NCBI GenBank assembly: GCA_937900285.1
Contig: CALCEM010000082.1
Location: forward strand, 1 to 28,479
Reading direction: 5' to 3'
Length of the DNA stretch: 28,479 nucleotides
Source of the DNA: an uncultured Fretibacterium sp.
GTDB taxonomy: Bacteria; Synergistota; Synergistia; Synergistales; Aminobacteriaceae
Position 1 is the first letter of the stretch. Every line of letters begins with the position of its first letter. A model generated the notes under the pieces. That model had not been told where the DNA came from, made no database searches, and saw only the letters and a program-made list of their open reading frames with translations. Below are positions 7,825-16,070 of the stretch, in pieces. A program made the translations under genes and the position numbers.

Positions 7825-9058
7825 TTATTGTGCTTCGCTGATTAATTTTAAAATTTTGTTTTCAAGAGTATTTTTCATCAAGTCGAGCTTAAAATTTAAT
7901 TTTTGCATACCTTTAAAAGTCTCTTGTTTTAAATTTTCTCGTTCAGTTATTCCGTTAAGCGTAAATTTGACAGCTTGTTCAGTATTGAAAGTTCTGAAAT
8001 CAAGTACATGATCATAATCAAGCGATTTAAATAAGCCTATAAATTTTTTACTGTAGCCTGCAGGAATAACAGCTACATGACTCGAAAAAGCTGCTATAGT
8101 TGCGTGCATTCTTGCTCCGGTGAAAAAATCCATTTTTGAAATATATGACTTTGCTTCCATAGGATTTTTAAACATGTCCGGACATATTGCACCAGGATAT
8201 AATTTTTTTACTCGTTCAATCGCTGTAACATCGGCCGTAACATGCGGAATAAAATGAATTTCATAGTCGTCATGTTTTGTTAATTCGTCAAGCAGTAATT
8301 TAATATATTCGTCATAGTCAGTTTTTAAAATTTCGTTTATGGTTGTTTTTTCAACTTGATCTTTAACGAGCAGACCTGAAATATTTACTCCGATTTTAAT
8401 TTTATTAGCAGGTTGATTTTGTTCCTTTTCATATGGCAGAATGAAAGCTACATCGGTGACAGCAATAGGATCTATCCCGGAAATATTTTTTACGAGTTCG
8501 GCTGAAATATCATCTCTTGTCATCACCAGCACAGAATTTTTTATTGCTCTCTTAGCTTTTTCGATATTACGTTCTGAATATGGCCCATAAGTCTGCGGAC
8601 CTAAAATTAACGGAACTCCGAGCCATTCCGTAAATAATTTAACGTTAGTCCCGTAAATAAATCTATCATCGCCGTAAATATCGCTAAATGAATCTCCGCC
8701 GGTCATATCTATAGCAAATTTGCAAGTCCTAATATTTTTTATATATTTAAATAAATTATGAGGTCTTCTGACTATGCTCCTAAATCTTCTTACTGGCGGG
8801 AGCTGGCTGGACATTATATGATCTTCATAAATTCCGAGACTTTTTGCGATTTGGCGCGGGTATTTTTGATCTTTTTCACCATCAAAAAAAATATATTTGA
8901 ACAATAATTTATTTTCCAATTCAATTTTATGCAACAAGTTAATCAGCGAATAACTTAAAGCCATGCAACCCATATTACCATTATTGGAGGGCGCTCCTAA
9001 AATTGCAATATTATAGGTGAGGTGAGGTGAGGTGAGCTGAGGTATTGTACACGGTCAT
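7825..9058 (-). CDS. Polysaccharide pyruvyl transferase-like protein, phase-variable, frame currently OFF
   Basis: PS_pyruv_trans family (CsaB/WcaK-like), which adds pyruvate ketals to surface polysaccharides. The C-terminal signature is clear: FFTGARMHATIAAF, then PAGYSKKFIGLFKSL. An internal ATG at 8973 would give 382 residues, but it has no SD and cuts off the first strand. Family resemblance continues in frame upstream (NIAILGAPSNNGN) to a tract of TCACC repeats at 9016-9040. The only plausible start, ATG 9058 (36 bases after pgeF, weak AAAGGGG upstream), is in another frame and meets TAA at 9013-9011. One more 5-base unit, or two fewer, would fuse ATG 9058 to the body and give MTVYNTSAHLTSPHLTYN before IAILG. 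The body is intact, so the present state is best read as a phase-OFF allele rather than a dead gene. Confidence 0.8.
9016..9040 (-). repeat. TCACC pentanucleotide tract in the 5' end of the pyruvyl transferase gene
   Basis: Five consecutive units read on the minus strand: one variant TCAGC then four perfect TCACC. The tract lies between ATG 9058 and the conserved N-terminal strand of the protein. The unit length is not a multiple of three, so each gain or loss shifts the frame. Confidence 0.9.
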
Positions 9059-9093
9059 TTTATTTCGTCAAGCCCCTTTCATAAATTTATAAT

Positions 9094-9783
9094 TTAAATC
9101 AATTTCGCGACCAAAGCCATCCTTGCGAGTTTGTCGCCCCGTCTGTACGAATAGCATTTTAAATCACGAAAAGTATTTATATTTGAATTTAAAATATTTT
9201 GTTCTGGTATACCGCAATTTTTTAATTGAGACGTTATCTCGCCGGCTATATCAAAAAAATAAAACCTGTCCTGCACCCTTAAATTTTTATCGTGAAACAC
9301 ATCAAGCCCCTTCTGCGTCCATTCATCGTTAAATCTTGAATAATCCTCAAATCCTACACACGGCCCAATCCACGCACTACAAATTTGAGCAGGAATATTA
9401 AATTTTTTTACCGCCTCATCTACAATGTTTAAAACTGTTCCGCGAAATCCTGAATGTAAAACTACCACAAATTTATAATTTTCTTTCGCCCAATTCTCAT
9501 CAGGATAAATTATAACCGGCGCACAATCAGCATAACGCATCATTACAGTAAAATTTAAATCGCTCAAATAAACTCCATCGGCCTCTGGTCTGGCAGGTAA
9601 AATATTTTTTTCTTTTTCATCTGGAGCTATTATATTTTTTCCGTGAACTTGTGAAGGTGCTAATATATTTCCGGCGAGATTTAAAAAACTTTTCGTAGCA
9701 TTAACATCCCCAGCTATATCTTCCGGCAAATCTTCACGAGTATAAAATTTAACGTCCATAAAATTATTATTTATCGTAATCAT
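9094..9783 (-). CDS. pgeF: Purine nucleoside phosphorylase / peptidoglycan editing factor, YfiH/PgeF family
   Basis: 229 residues, full length for the laccase-domain YfiH family. Members act as cytoplasmic purine nucleoside phosphorylase/adenosine deaminase; in E. coli, PgeF also keeps mis-built muropeptides out of the wall. The zinc ligands are all visible: H47 in QVHG, C87 in YADCAPV, H110 in LHSGFRGT. AWIGPCVG and SYRRGD near the end complete the family pattern. No SD precedes ATG 9783. Instead an extended -10 (9791-9799) puts the transcription start at or one base before the ATG, so the mRNA should be leaderless. The pyruvyl transferase-like gene follows 36 bases after the stop and probably shares the transcript. 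Confidence 0.92.
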   Translation of the reverse strand: MITINNNFMDVKFYTREDLPEDIAGDVNATKSFLNLAGNILAPSQVHGKNIIAPDEKEKNILPARPEADGVYLSDLNFTVMMRYADCAPVIIYPDENWAKENYKFVVVLHSGFRGTVLNIVDEAVKKFNIPAQICSAWIGPCVGFEDYSRFNDEWTQKGLDVFHDKNLRVQDRFYFFDIAGEITSQLKNCGIPEQNILNSNINTFRDLKCYSYRRGDKLARMALVAKLI

Positions 9784-9790
9784 GTTTTAG

Positions 9791-9799
9791 ATTATACCA
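9791..9799 (-). promoter_or_regulatory. Extended -10 promoter of pgeF, predicting a leaderless mRNA
   Basis: TGGTATAAT on the minus strand. Its last T is 7 bases upstream of position 9784, so transcription should begin at or next to the ATG at 9783. No strong -35. Confidence 0.6.
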
Positions 9800-9867
9800 A
9801 AATGAAAATTTTGCAAAAACCTTCTTTACTTCTGTTCGCTCTTTCCGTTCGCAGTTAATTATGTTAA

Positions 9868-10938
9868 TTATTTTGCAAGTCTTAAAATTTTTTGCACTAA
9901 AAGATCAACGAATGTACAAACAGAGAACACCAAAATTATTACTAAAATCGAATAAATTATTAAATACGGACTTTCAGAATACGAAGCGTTTTTAAATAAT
10001 TCCAGCCACAAAAATTTACGAATAAAATTATTATCATGAATCAAATATACTCCAAACGTAGCAGATGATATTAAATTTATAAAATTGCTGTTGATCCTTA
10101 AATTTTTAAATCCTATTAATAAACATGCCGTAATAAATAATATTGTAAAATGCCTCATTCCGTAAATAAATGTTGAATGTTTCGCAAAAATATGAAATTT
10201 CAAACCAATTACATCAAACATTACTACAATTGAAAAATTAATTAATATCCCAACCAGTCCATATAAAATATATTTCCAGCTTCCAAAATTATCAGCGTGC
10301 AGTCTTATATATCCTGCCAGACCGTATAAATACATAAACCAAAGTAAATTATTACATTGATATTGAAATTTATTGAAAAATATCATCGGAAGAATGCTCC
10401 ATAATATGAAAAATGTTATTAACATCTTCTGATAATTTATTTTACTCAAATTACGCAACAAAATATTTAAATACGGATGCGCCATATACATAACAAACCA
10501 GCAGCTTGCAAACCACCATTGTCCTGAACTCACTGGCAAAATTATTTTTATAGCTTCCTTGATTTCAAAATCCTTGTTACCAAAAATTATAAATAATGCA
10601 TAAATCGTTACTGAATAAAAAAATATTTTCAACCAGAATTTTATTAATTTCCTTAAACTTATCCCGGAAGAATTTATTAAAAAATATCCTGATATTAATA
10701 CAAATATACTATTACCAAGACTGCCGCCCATTAATATAAATTGCGTCCATAATCTGTTTAAAGTTATTAAATTTGTTTGGAATTCAAAGTGTCCATGAAC
10801 TGAAAAATGATGCGCTATTATTCCAAGCATTGCGAAAATTCTTAACAGTTCAATATTTGCGTTGCGTTCGTGATGTGATGTAATGTGATGTGATGTGATG
10901 TGATCAATTATGTCCGTGCGTCCGAAATTAGCAATCAA
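9868..10938 (-). CDS. Membrane acyltransferase (acyltransferase-3/OafA-like), phase-variable, frame ON
   Basis: 356 residues with about ten membrane segments, of the acyltransferase-3 family that puts O-acetyl or other acyl groups on surface sugars. Family motifs: NIELLRIFAMLGIIAHHF (residues 28-45, with the His43-His44 pair), QWWFASCWFVMYMAHPYLN, and FGVYLIHDN near the C terminus. The start is TTG 10938, with GGCGG 10 bases upstream; a TGA lies just before, so no longer in-frame start exists. The first 27 residues are mostly the translation of CATCA repeats (IDHITSHHITSHHER), which join directly to the conserved RNANIELLR. Gain or loss of one unit would break the frame, so this copy reads ON. 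An extended -10 promoter precedes it. Confidence 0.88.
   Translation of the reverse strand: MIANFGRTDIIDHITSHHITSHHERNANIELLRIFAMLGIIAHHFSVHGHFEFQTNLITLNRLWTQFILMGGSLGNSIFVLISGYFLINSSGISLRKLIKFWLKIFFYSVTIYALFIIFGNKDFEIKEAIKIILPVSSGQWWFASCWFVMYMAHPYLNILLRNLSKINYQKMLITFFILWSILPMIFFNKFQYQCNNLLWFMYLYGLAGYIRLHADNFGSWKYILYGLVGILINFSIVVMFDVIGLKFHIFAKHSTFIYGMRHFTILFITACLLIGFKNLRINSNFINLISSATFGVYLIHDNNFIRKFLWLELFKNASYSESPYLIIYSILVIILVFSVCTFVDLLVQKILRLAK
10871..10904 (-). repeat. CATCA pentanucleotide tract in the acyltransferase 5' coding region
   Basis: On the plus strand six TGATG-type units (one is TAATG) plus a four-base partial; on the coding strand CATCA, with one CATTA. It is translated as HITSHHITSHH between the TTG start and the conserved first membrane helix. 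Confidence 0.9.
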
Positions 10939-10991
10939 AATTTTTCAACCGCCTTTCAATGTATTTTAAAATATTTATTTTTTACCTTGAG

Positions 10992-11000
10992 ATTATATCA
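10992..11000 (-). promoter_or_regulatory. Extended -10 promoter of the acyltransferase gene
   Basis: TGATATAAT on the minus strand, 53 bases upstream of the TTG start, just downstream of the TRAP operon terminator. No clear -35. Confidence 0.55.
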
Positions 11001-11007
11001 AATTTCT

Positions 11008-11045
11008 AAAAAAAATTACCCTCCCGTTAAAATTTACAAGAGGGC
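11008..11045 (-). terminator. Terminator of the TRAP transporter operon
   Basis: Minus-strand GCCCTCTTGT pairs with ACGGGAGGGT (10 pairs, three of them G-U), followed by AATTTTTTTT. It lies 36 bases after dctM. Confidence 0.8.
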
Positions 11046-11081
11046 ATAAAACTTTTTTAAATTTAAAATTTAATTTACAGC

Positions 11082-12383
11082 TTATACAGCATATCCAAAG
11101 AACGCAGGAAGCCATAAACTTAAAGCCGGTATAAACGTCAATAATAAAAGCGTGATCAACATGCAAAGGTAAAACGGTAATGTAGCTTTTACAACTTTTT
11201 CCATCGGCAACTTCGCAACAGCTGAACCAATAAATAACACCGCTCCTACTGGAGGCGTTAATAATCCGATTCCGCAATTTAAAATTACCATTATTCCAAA
11301 CTGAATGGGATTAATTCCGATCGATTGAGCTACAGGCAATAATATAGGAGTCGCAATTAAAATAATCGGAGCCATGTCCATAATGCATCCCAAAATTAAT
11401 AAAATCGCATTGAGCATTAAAGCTATTATAATAGGATTATCGGAAACGCTCTTTATTAACATTGCCGCTTTTGCAGGAACATGCAACGTTGTTAAACAAT
11501 ATCCAAACGCCGCAGAAGTCGCAATCAAAATTAAAACGATCGCCAAAGTTTCGACGCACGTGTCAAGCGATTTCCATACACCCTTCCAGCTTAATCCGCG
11601 ATATATAAACACCGAAACAAATAACGAATATACGACCGCTATAGCCGCAGATTCCGTCGCAGTGAATACTCCGCAGACAACTCCGACAACAACGATTAAA
11701 ATTGCTGCCAATGCCCAGAATGATGTCGCCAATTGCTTTAAAAATACGCTAAATCTAAACGGCTCACCTTTCGGGTAATTGCGTTTAACCGAAATAATAT
11801 AAGAACCAACCATCAACGATAACGCTAAAATTGCGCCTGGAACATATCCAGCCATAAATAACGCTCCGACTGAAATCCCGCTCGCCGTTGTCGCATAAAT
11901 TACCATGTTATGACTGGGCGGAACTAATAACCCTTCACATGATGAAGTGATCGTGACAGCCGTTGAAAAATCCGCGTCATATCCCTGATCGACCATCATA
12001 GGAATTAAAATTGATCCAAGTGATGCAGTATCAGCTGAAGCAGAGCCGGAAATTCCTCCGAAGAAATACGAAGCAACAATATTAACCATTGCAAGACCGC
12101 CGCGCATCCAGCCGACTAGCGAATTCGCCAGAGCAATTAATTTATCCGAAATTCCTCCTGAACCCATTAACACGCCCATCGTAATAAAAAACGGGACTGC
12201 CATTAAACTAAATGACCAAATTCCTTTTACCATTTGTTGCGGTAATGTTACAAGTGCCTGGCCTTGAGACATTAAACAAAATACAGTCGATAAACCCACA
12301 GCATAAGCGATCGGAAATCTTAATAAAATCATTGCGAAAAATGATCCGAGTAATACTAATGTCGAAATATCTTCAGGACTCAA
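11082..12383 (-). CDS. dctM: TRAP transporter large membrane subunit DctM
   Basis: 433 residues, normal for the 12-helix DctM subunit that forms the sodium-coupled transport channel of tripartite ATP-independent periplasmic transporters. Hydrophobic throughout. Typical features are PFFITMGVLMGSGGISDKL, the GGISGSASADTASLGSILIP loop, PPSHNMVIYA, and GIGLLTPPVGAVLFIGSAVA near the C terminus. The start is TTG 12383, with AGGGGGT about 10 bases upstream. Last gene of dctP-dctQ-ankyrin-dctM. In most genomes dctM directly follows or overlaps dctQ; here an ankyrin gene separates them. Substrate cannot be read from this subunit; the neighbours suggest an organic or amino acid. Confidence 0.93.
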   Translation of the reverse strand: MSPEDISTLVLLGSFFAMILLRFPIAYAVGLSTVFCLMSQGQALVTLPQQMVKGIWSFSLMAVPFFITMGVLMGSGGISDKLIALANSLVGWMRGGLAMVNIVASYFFGGISGSASADTASLGSILIPMMVDQGYDADFSTAVTITSSCEGLLVPPSHNMVIYATTASGISVGALFMAGYVPGAILALSLMVGSYIISVKRNYPKGEPFRFSVFLKQLATSFWALAAILIVVVGVVCGVFTATESAAIAVVYSLFVSVFIYRGLSWKGVWKSLDTCVETLAIVLILIATSAAFGYCLTTLHVPAKAAMLIKSVSDNPIIIALMLNAILLILGCIMDMAPIILIATPILLPVAQSIGINPIQFGIMVILNCGIGLLTPPVGAVLFIGSAVAKLPMEKVVKATLPFYLCMLITLLLLTFIPALSLWLPAFFGYAV

Positions 12384-12428
12384 TTTAAATCTTACCCCCT
12401 AGAAATTATTTTTTTATTTCTTATTATT

Positions 12429-13394
12429 TTATTCTGCAACTTCTAAAATTATTTTTCTGACTTCGTTATCTTTCACAAAATCCAAAACCGTACGGCCCTT
12501 ATTATCTTTTGCAAAAATATCCGCGTCAGCATCGATCAAAATTTGTACAACGCTTGAACCGGCATTATTATTTGCGGCGATCATTAATGGGGTCATGCCG
12601 TCATCATTTTTTGCGTTTACGTCTGCACCTGAAGCAATTAAAGCATCAATAACACCTGCTCCCGTATGTTTTCCAAGAGCGTACATTAAAATATTATTTC
12701 CGCCTTTAAATTTTGCGTTTACGTCTGCTCCAGAATCTAATAAATCGTTAATTACATCCGGCGCTGGATTATTATCGATGGCCATCATTAATAAAGTTCT
12801 GCCGTCTGAATATTTTGCGTTTAAATCTGCACCGTTATCGATCAAGATGTCCATTATTTCGAGACCAAAATTATTATTTACAGCCAACATTAAAGCGGTT
12901 GTGCCGTCGTTCATTGCGGCATTTACATCGGCTTCGCGGTCAAGCAATAAATATAAAATTTCCTGATCAGATTTTTTATTCAGAGCGTTCATTAAAACTG
13001 TAGTCCCATCGGATTTTTTAGCGTTTACGTCAGCACTGAGATCAATTAAAGTCTCGATAATGTCAGCCGAGCAATTTAAATCTATAGCTTTCATTAAAAC
13101 TGTTGTGCCGTCAGAATACGCAAAATTTACATTAGCTCCAAAATTTACGAGACCTTCGAGCTGTTCAGGATCAAAATTTTTATTGCTCAAAGAGTCAATT
13201 AAATCCTTCGTAGCTCCTTCAGGTTCTTTAACGTTTTTAACTGGTTCAGCATTATTTTTTATTTCAGATTTTGACTGCTCTGCAACTGGAACGTTTTTAT
13301 TTTCTGTTTTTTGCTCAGGTTTAGAGCCTCCAATAAAATAATACGCTCCTACTGCGATCAAAATTATTAATACTGGTATTAATATCTTTTTCAA
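12429..13394 (-). CDS. Membrane-anchored ankyrin-repeat protein inside the TRAP operon
   Basis: 321 residues. An N-terminal membrane anchor (residues about 4-21) is followed by a charged linker (about 22-75). Seven ankyrin-type repeats of about 35 residues then run from residue 78 to the end, each marked by a DG or GG turn before T.LM (SDGTTVLM, NDGTTALM, SDGRTLLM, DDGMTPLM) and by GADVNA/SADVNA. The anchor lacks a cleavage site, so the repeats probably sit in the periplasm. Ankyrin repeats bind proteins. The start is TTG with the SD GGAGG embedded in the last codons of dctQ, and its start is 2 bases after the dctQ stop, so it is translationally coupled to it. A role in assembling or anchoring the transporter is plausible but inferred only from position. 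Confidence 0.88.
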   Translation of the reverse strand: MKKILIPVLIILIAVGAYYFIGGSKPEQKTENKNVPVAEQSKSEIKNNAEPVKNVKEPEGATKDLIDSLSNKNFDPEQLEGLVNFGANVNFAYSDGTTVLMKAIDLNCSADIIETLIDLSADVNAKKSDGTTVLMNALNKKSDQEILYLLLDREADVNAAMNDGTTALMLAVNNNFGLEIMDILIDNGADLNAKYSDGRTLLMMAIDNNPAPDVINDLLDSGADVNAKFKGGNNILMYALGKHTGAGVIDALIASGADVNAKNDDGMTPLMIAANNNAGSSVVQILIDADADIFAKDNKGRTVLDFVKDNEVRKIILEVAE

Positions 13395-13396
13395 AA

Positions 13397-13921
13397 TTAT
13401 TTATTGCCTCCAGTAAAAATTTCTTCAAGCCTCTCAAATATTTGCTCAATTTCAAAAATTATCATGCTTCCGCCAGCTATAGGAATCGGCAAAAACATCC
13501 AGAATCTGCTTAAAGTCGGTATACTCTCATATCTTCCGAATCTTGCTAAAGGTGAATTGCAAACTAAAATACCGTAATAAAGCATTACTCCACCGAGCGA
13601 CAATACTGCTATATCCGAAATTAAATCCATAAATCTTATTAAGCCTTCGGGTAAATATTTATCAAATGATGTCATTCTGATATGTGCTTTACGTCTGATC
13701 GCGAGCGTTGCAGATAATACGGCCATGTACACCATAAACGTTAACACCATTTGTTCACTCCATGCCGGGTCCGGAATCCATTCAATATAACGACCGGCGA
13801 CCGACATCGATGTAATAACTATATCGGCGACCAATAATAATTTACAAATCAACATTACGAGCTTGTCCGTCAAATCATAAACGGGCTTTATTAAGTGAAG
13901 CAATTTAAAAATACCTGACAA
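13397..13921 (-). CDS. dctQ: TRAP transporter small membrane subunit DctQ
   Basis: 174 residues with four membrane segments, the usual size for DctQ, which pairs with DctM in the inner membrane. Segments lie at about 18-42, 58-76, 98-122 and 138-160. The family-typical P.WSEQMVLTFMVYMAVLSAT and the basic RRKAHIRM loop after the second helix are present. The start is TTG 13921, with GGAGG 11 bases upstream. It is separated from dctP by a strong hairpin (13970-14010), and ankyrin follows almost without a gap. Confidence 0.9.
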   Translation of the reverse strand: MSGIFKLLHLIKPVYDLTDKLVMLICKLLLVADIVITSMSVAGRYIEWIPDPAWSEQMVLTFMVYMAVLSATLAIRRKAHIRMTSFDKYLPEGLIRFMDLISDIAVLSLGGVMLYYGILVCNSPLARFGRYESIPTLSRFWMFLPIPIAGGSMIIFEIEQIFERLEEIFTGGNK

Positions 13922-13954
13922 AATAAATTACACCTCCAGAAAAATTTAAAAAAA

Positions 13955-14010
13955 TATAAAAAAATATCAGCAGGAGAAAATTCGCACATTAAATGCACAA
14001 AAACTCCTGC
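13955..14010 (-). terminator. Intercistronic hairpin between dctP and dctQ
   Basis: Minus-strand GCAGGAG pairs with CTCCTGC, with a further inner stem GTGCATT/AATGTGC, then T-rich sequence (two runs of seven T). It is either a partial terminator or a 3' stabiliser, which would let the solute-binding protein be made in excess over the membrane subunits. Confidence 0.7.
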
Positions 14011-14029
14011 CGAAATTTACAAATTTATA

Positions 14030-15010
14030 TTAATTCTGAAAATCTACGAGCTTTTTATATAACTCTGCTTGGCTCTTTGTATTTGCCTGAATGGTCGGCT
14101 GACATGCTTTAATCCAAGGGGCTTTATCCGGAACATCAACAACTGTGGTGCCTTCAGTTTTTAATAATTCGAGTACTGCATTTTCTTCTTTTTCAGAAAT
14201 TTTTGCGTTCTCGCCCTGTACAAATTTTCCAGCTTCCATTAACCAGCCTCTCTGCTGATCGTTTAATTTGTTCCAGCCTGAGTCAGCAATAATAATCTGA
14301 ACTGCTCCGAGCGTATGTCCATCAAGTAATAAGCATGGGGCAACCTCGTTAAATGCGTTCGATCTGTAATTTGCGATCGGCTGTTCTGCTGCATCAGTTA
14401 CACCGGTCTGAAGAGCTGAATATAATTCGGTGTAAGTTACAACGGTCGGATTTGCGCCTAAATTCTTAACCATGCCGGTCATAATAGGATCATCGGAGAC
14501 GCGGATTTTTTTGCCTTTCAAGTCTGCTAAACCTGAAACTTTCTGCTTAAAGAAGAAATGTCTGAAACCTTCTTCACCGTAGCAAATTCCTCTTAATGGA
14601 AGTCCGACATTATGAGGCTCTGCTAAAAATTCCTGAGCTAAATCGCTGTTCGCAAAATTCCAGAAATGTGCACGGCTTACAAAAGTGTAAGGAATTGATA
14701 ATAACATCGCTTTTTGGCATCCGTAACTTGTTAAAGCAAATGCCGAAATTCTCGACATGTCTACGGTATCGCCACCGCCCAAAATTCCATCAAGTACTTG
14801 AGCTTCTGAACCTAAAACTCCGCCTGCCTGAATGTCGATTATTACATCGCCTTTTGATAATTCTTCAACCTTATTTTTAAAGGCTGTTGCCATTTGTCCG
14901 ACGATCGTATCCAACGGATTAACTTCAGCGTAAACGAGTGTAACTTTTGCGAACGCTACGCCAGACATTAAACAGGATAAAACTAAAGCCAACGCGAGAA
15001 TTTTTTTCAT
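14030..15010 (-). CDS. dctP: TRAP transporter solute-binding protein DctP
   Basis: 326 residues with a signal peptide cleaved after VAFA. It is the periplasmic protein that captures the substrate and hands it to the membrane subunits. The DctP family shows in GGVLGSEAQVLDGI, LKGKKIRVSDDPI with R170 (the Arg position that salt-bridges a carboxylate in this family), TELYSALQTGVTDAAEQP, and N214 in ANYRSN. So the ligand is probably an organic anion. ATG start with AGGAGGT about 10 bases before it. It follows ptb by 41 bases and leads the transporter operon. The sequence does not decide between dicarboxylates, keto acids or sugar acids. Confidence 0.93.
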   Translation of the reverse strand: MKKILALALVLSCLMSGVAFAKVTLVYAEVNPLDTIVGQMATAFKNKVEELSKGDVIIDIQAGGVLGSEAQVLDGILGGGDTVDMSRISAFALTSYGCQKAMLLSIPYTFVSRAHFWNFANSDLAQEFLAEPHNVGLPLRGICYGEEGFRHFFFKQKVSGLADLKGKKIRVSDDPIMTGMVKNLGANPTVVTYTELYSALQTGVTDAAEQPIANYRSNAFNEVAPCLLLDGHTLGAVQIIIADSGWNKLNDQQRGWLMEAGKFVQGENAKISEKEENAVLELLKTEGTTVVDVPDKAPWIKACQPTIQANTKSQAELYKKLVDFQN

Positions 15011-15051
15011 TACGAAAAATACCTCCTGATAAAAATTTTTATATCAAAATA

Positions 15052-15984
15052 TTATCCCTGATGATGAGCTAACATTACAGCCCCAGCAATGGACAATAAT
15101 TTTGCTCTTGGTGAATCTGCACGGCTGGTTAATACTACTGGTGCAGCTGCTCCAACAATTAAACCGGCTGTCTCGCTTCCTTTTGCGAAGAAGCTTATTG
15201 ATTTAGCTAAGGCGTTACCGACTTCGATCTGCGGGACGATTAAAATATCTGCACGGCCTGCAACATCTGATTTAATATGTTTAATTCTTGCGGCTTCCTC
15301 GTCAATAGCATTATCGAGCGCGAGAGGTCCATCGACTATACAATTTTTAAGCTGACCGCGTTTATACATCTGGACTAAAGCTGTAGCATCGAGTGTGCAG
15401 GGCATATCCGGGTTAACCATTTCGACCGCGCATAAACATGCAACTTTTGGAGTATCAACGCCCAACGATCTGGCAAAATTTACGGTGTTCTGTACGATGT
15501 CCTTTTTCATTTTTAAATCAGGATACATGTTAAAAGCACCGTCAGCAATAAATATTACTCTGTCATATCCTGGAATTGAATGGAAATAACAATGTGAAAT
15601 AGCATTTTTTCCAACGCGTAAACCGACCTCTTTATTTAACATTCCGCGTAAAAAATTATCCGTATGTAATTGGCCTTTCATGTAAATATCTGCGCGACCT
15701 GCTGAAACTTCTGTAACGGCTACTATTCCGCATTTTGCTTCATTATCTTCGGCGATAATATGATAATCTGTTTCATTCGCGCCGGCTTCCTCGATACAAG
15801 CTTTAACTTTTTCGGAATTTCCCACGAGAGTAGCATCAACGAGTCCGAGTTTACGAGCTTCCTCAATTGCTGAAATTAATCCGGCATCTTCTGCCATTGC
15901 GACAGAAATTCTTTTACGGCCTTTCTCTGAACATAATTTACGGGCTTCCTCGATTAACTGAGAAAGTGAACGAACTTGCTCCAT
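15052..15984 (-). CDS. ptb: Phosphate butyryltransferase-type acyl-CoA phosphotransferase
   Basis: 310 residues, PTA_PTB superfamily. It converts acyl-CoA and phosphate to acyl phosphate, usually feeding butyrate (or branched-chain acyl) kinase to make ATP. Length and the lack of an extra N-terminal domain fit Ptb rather than Pta. Visible: RISVAMAEDAGLI at the N terminus, VSAGRADIYMKGQLHTDNFL, DGAFNMYP, and GNALAKSISFFA in the C-terminal half, followed by the VLTSRADS segment. ATG 15984 is preferred over GTG 15996, because the GTG overlaps the SD GGAGTG. No kinase gene lies in the window. The aminotransferase and TRAP neighbours suggest fermentation of amino-acid-derived acids. Confidence 0.88.
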   Translation of the reverse strand: MEQVRSLSQLIEEARKLCSEKGRKRISVAMAEDAGLISAIEEARKLGLVDATLVGNSEKVKACIEEAGANETDYHIIAEDNEAKCGIVAVTEVSAGRADIYMKGQLHTDNFLRGMLNKEVGLRVGKNAISHCYFHSIPGYDRVIFIADGAFNMYPDLKMKKDIVQNTVNFARSLGVDTPKVACLCAVEMVNPDMPCTLDATALVQMYKRGQLKNCIVDGPLALDNAIDEEAARIKHIKSDVAGRADILIVPQIEVGNALAKSISFFAKGSETAGLIVGAAAPVVLTSRADSPRAKLLSIAGAVMLAHHQG

Positions 15985-16070
15985 TTTTAAATGCACACTC
16001 CATTTTTGAAAAATTTTAACAACGCTAGAATTTTAATTAATAAAGCCTGAATTTAAATCATTAATTTTAA

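Noticed and set aside
8973..8973. ATG 8973 as the start of the first pyruvyl transferase-like gene
   Set aside because: No SD, and the conserved first strand (NIAILGAPSNNGN) continues in frame upstream of it, so it would give a truncated protein.
9826..9860. Terminator after the acyltransferase gene
   Set aside because: The GTTCGC motifs there are direct, not inverted, repeats, and no stem followed by a T run could be drawn.
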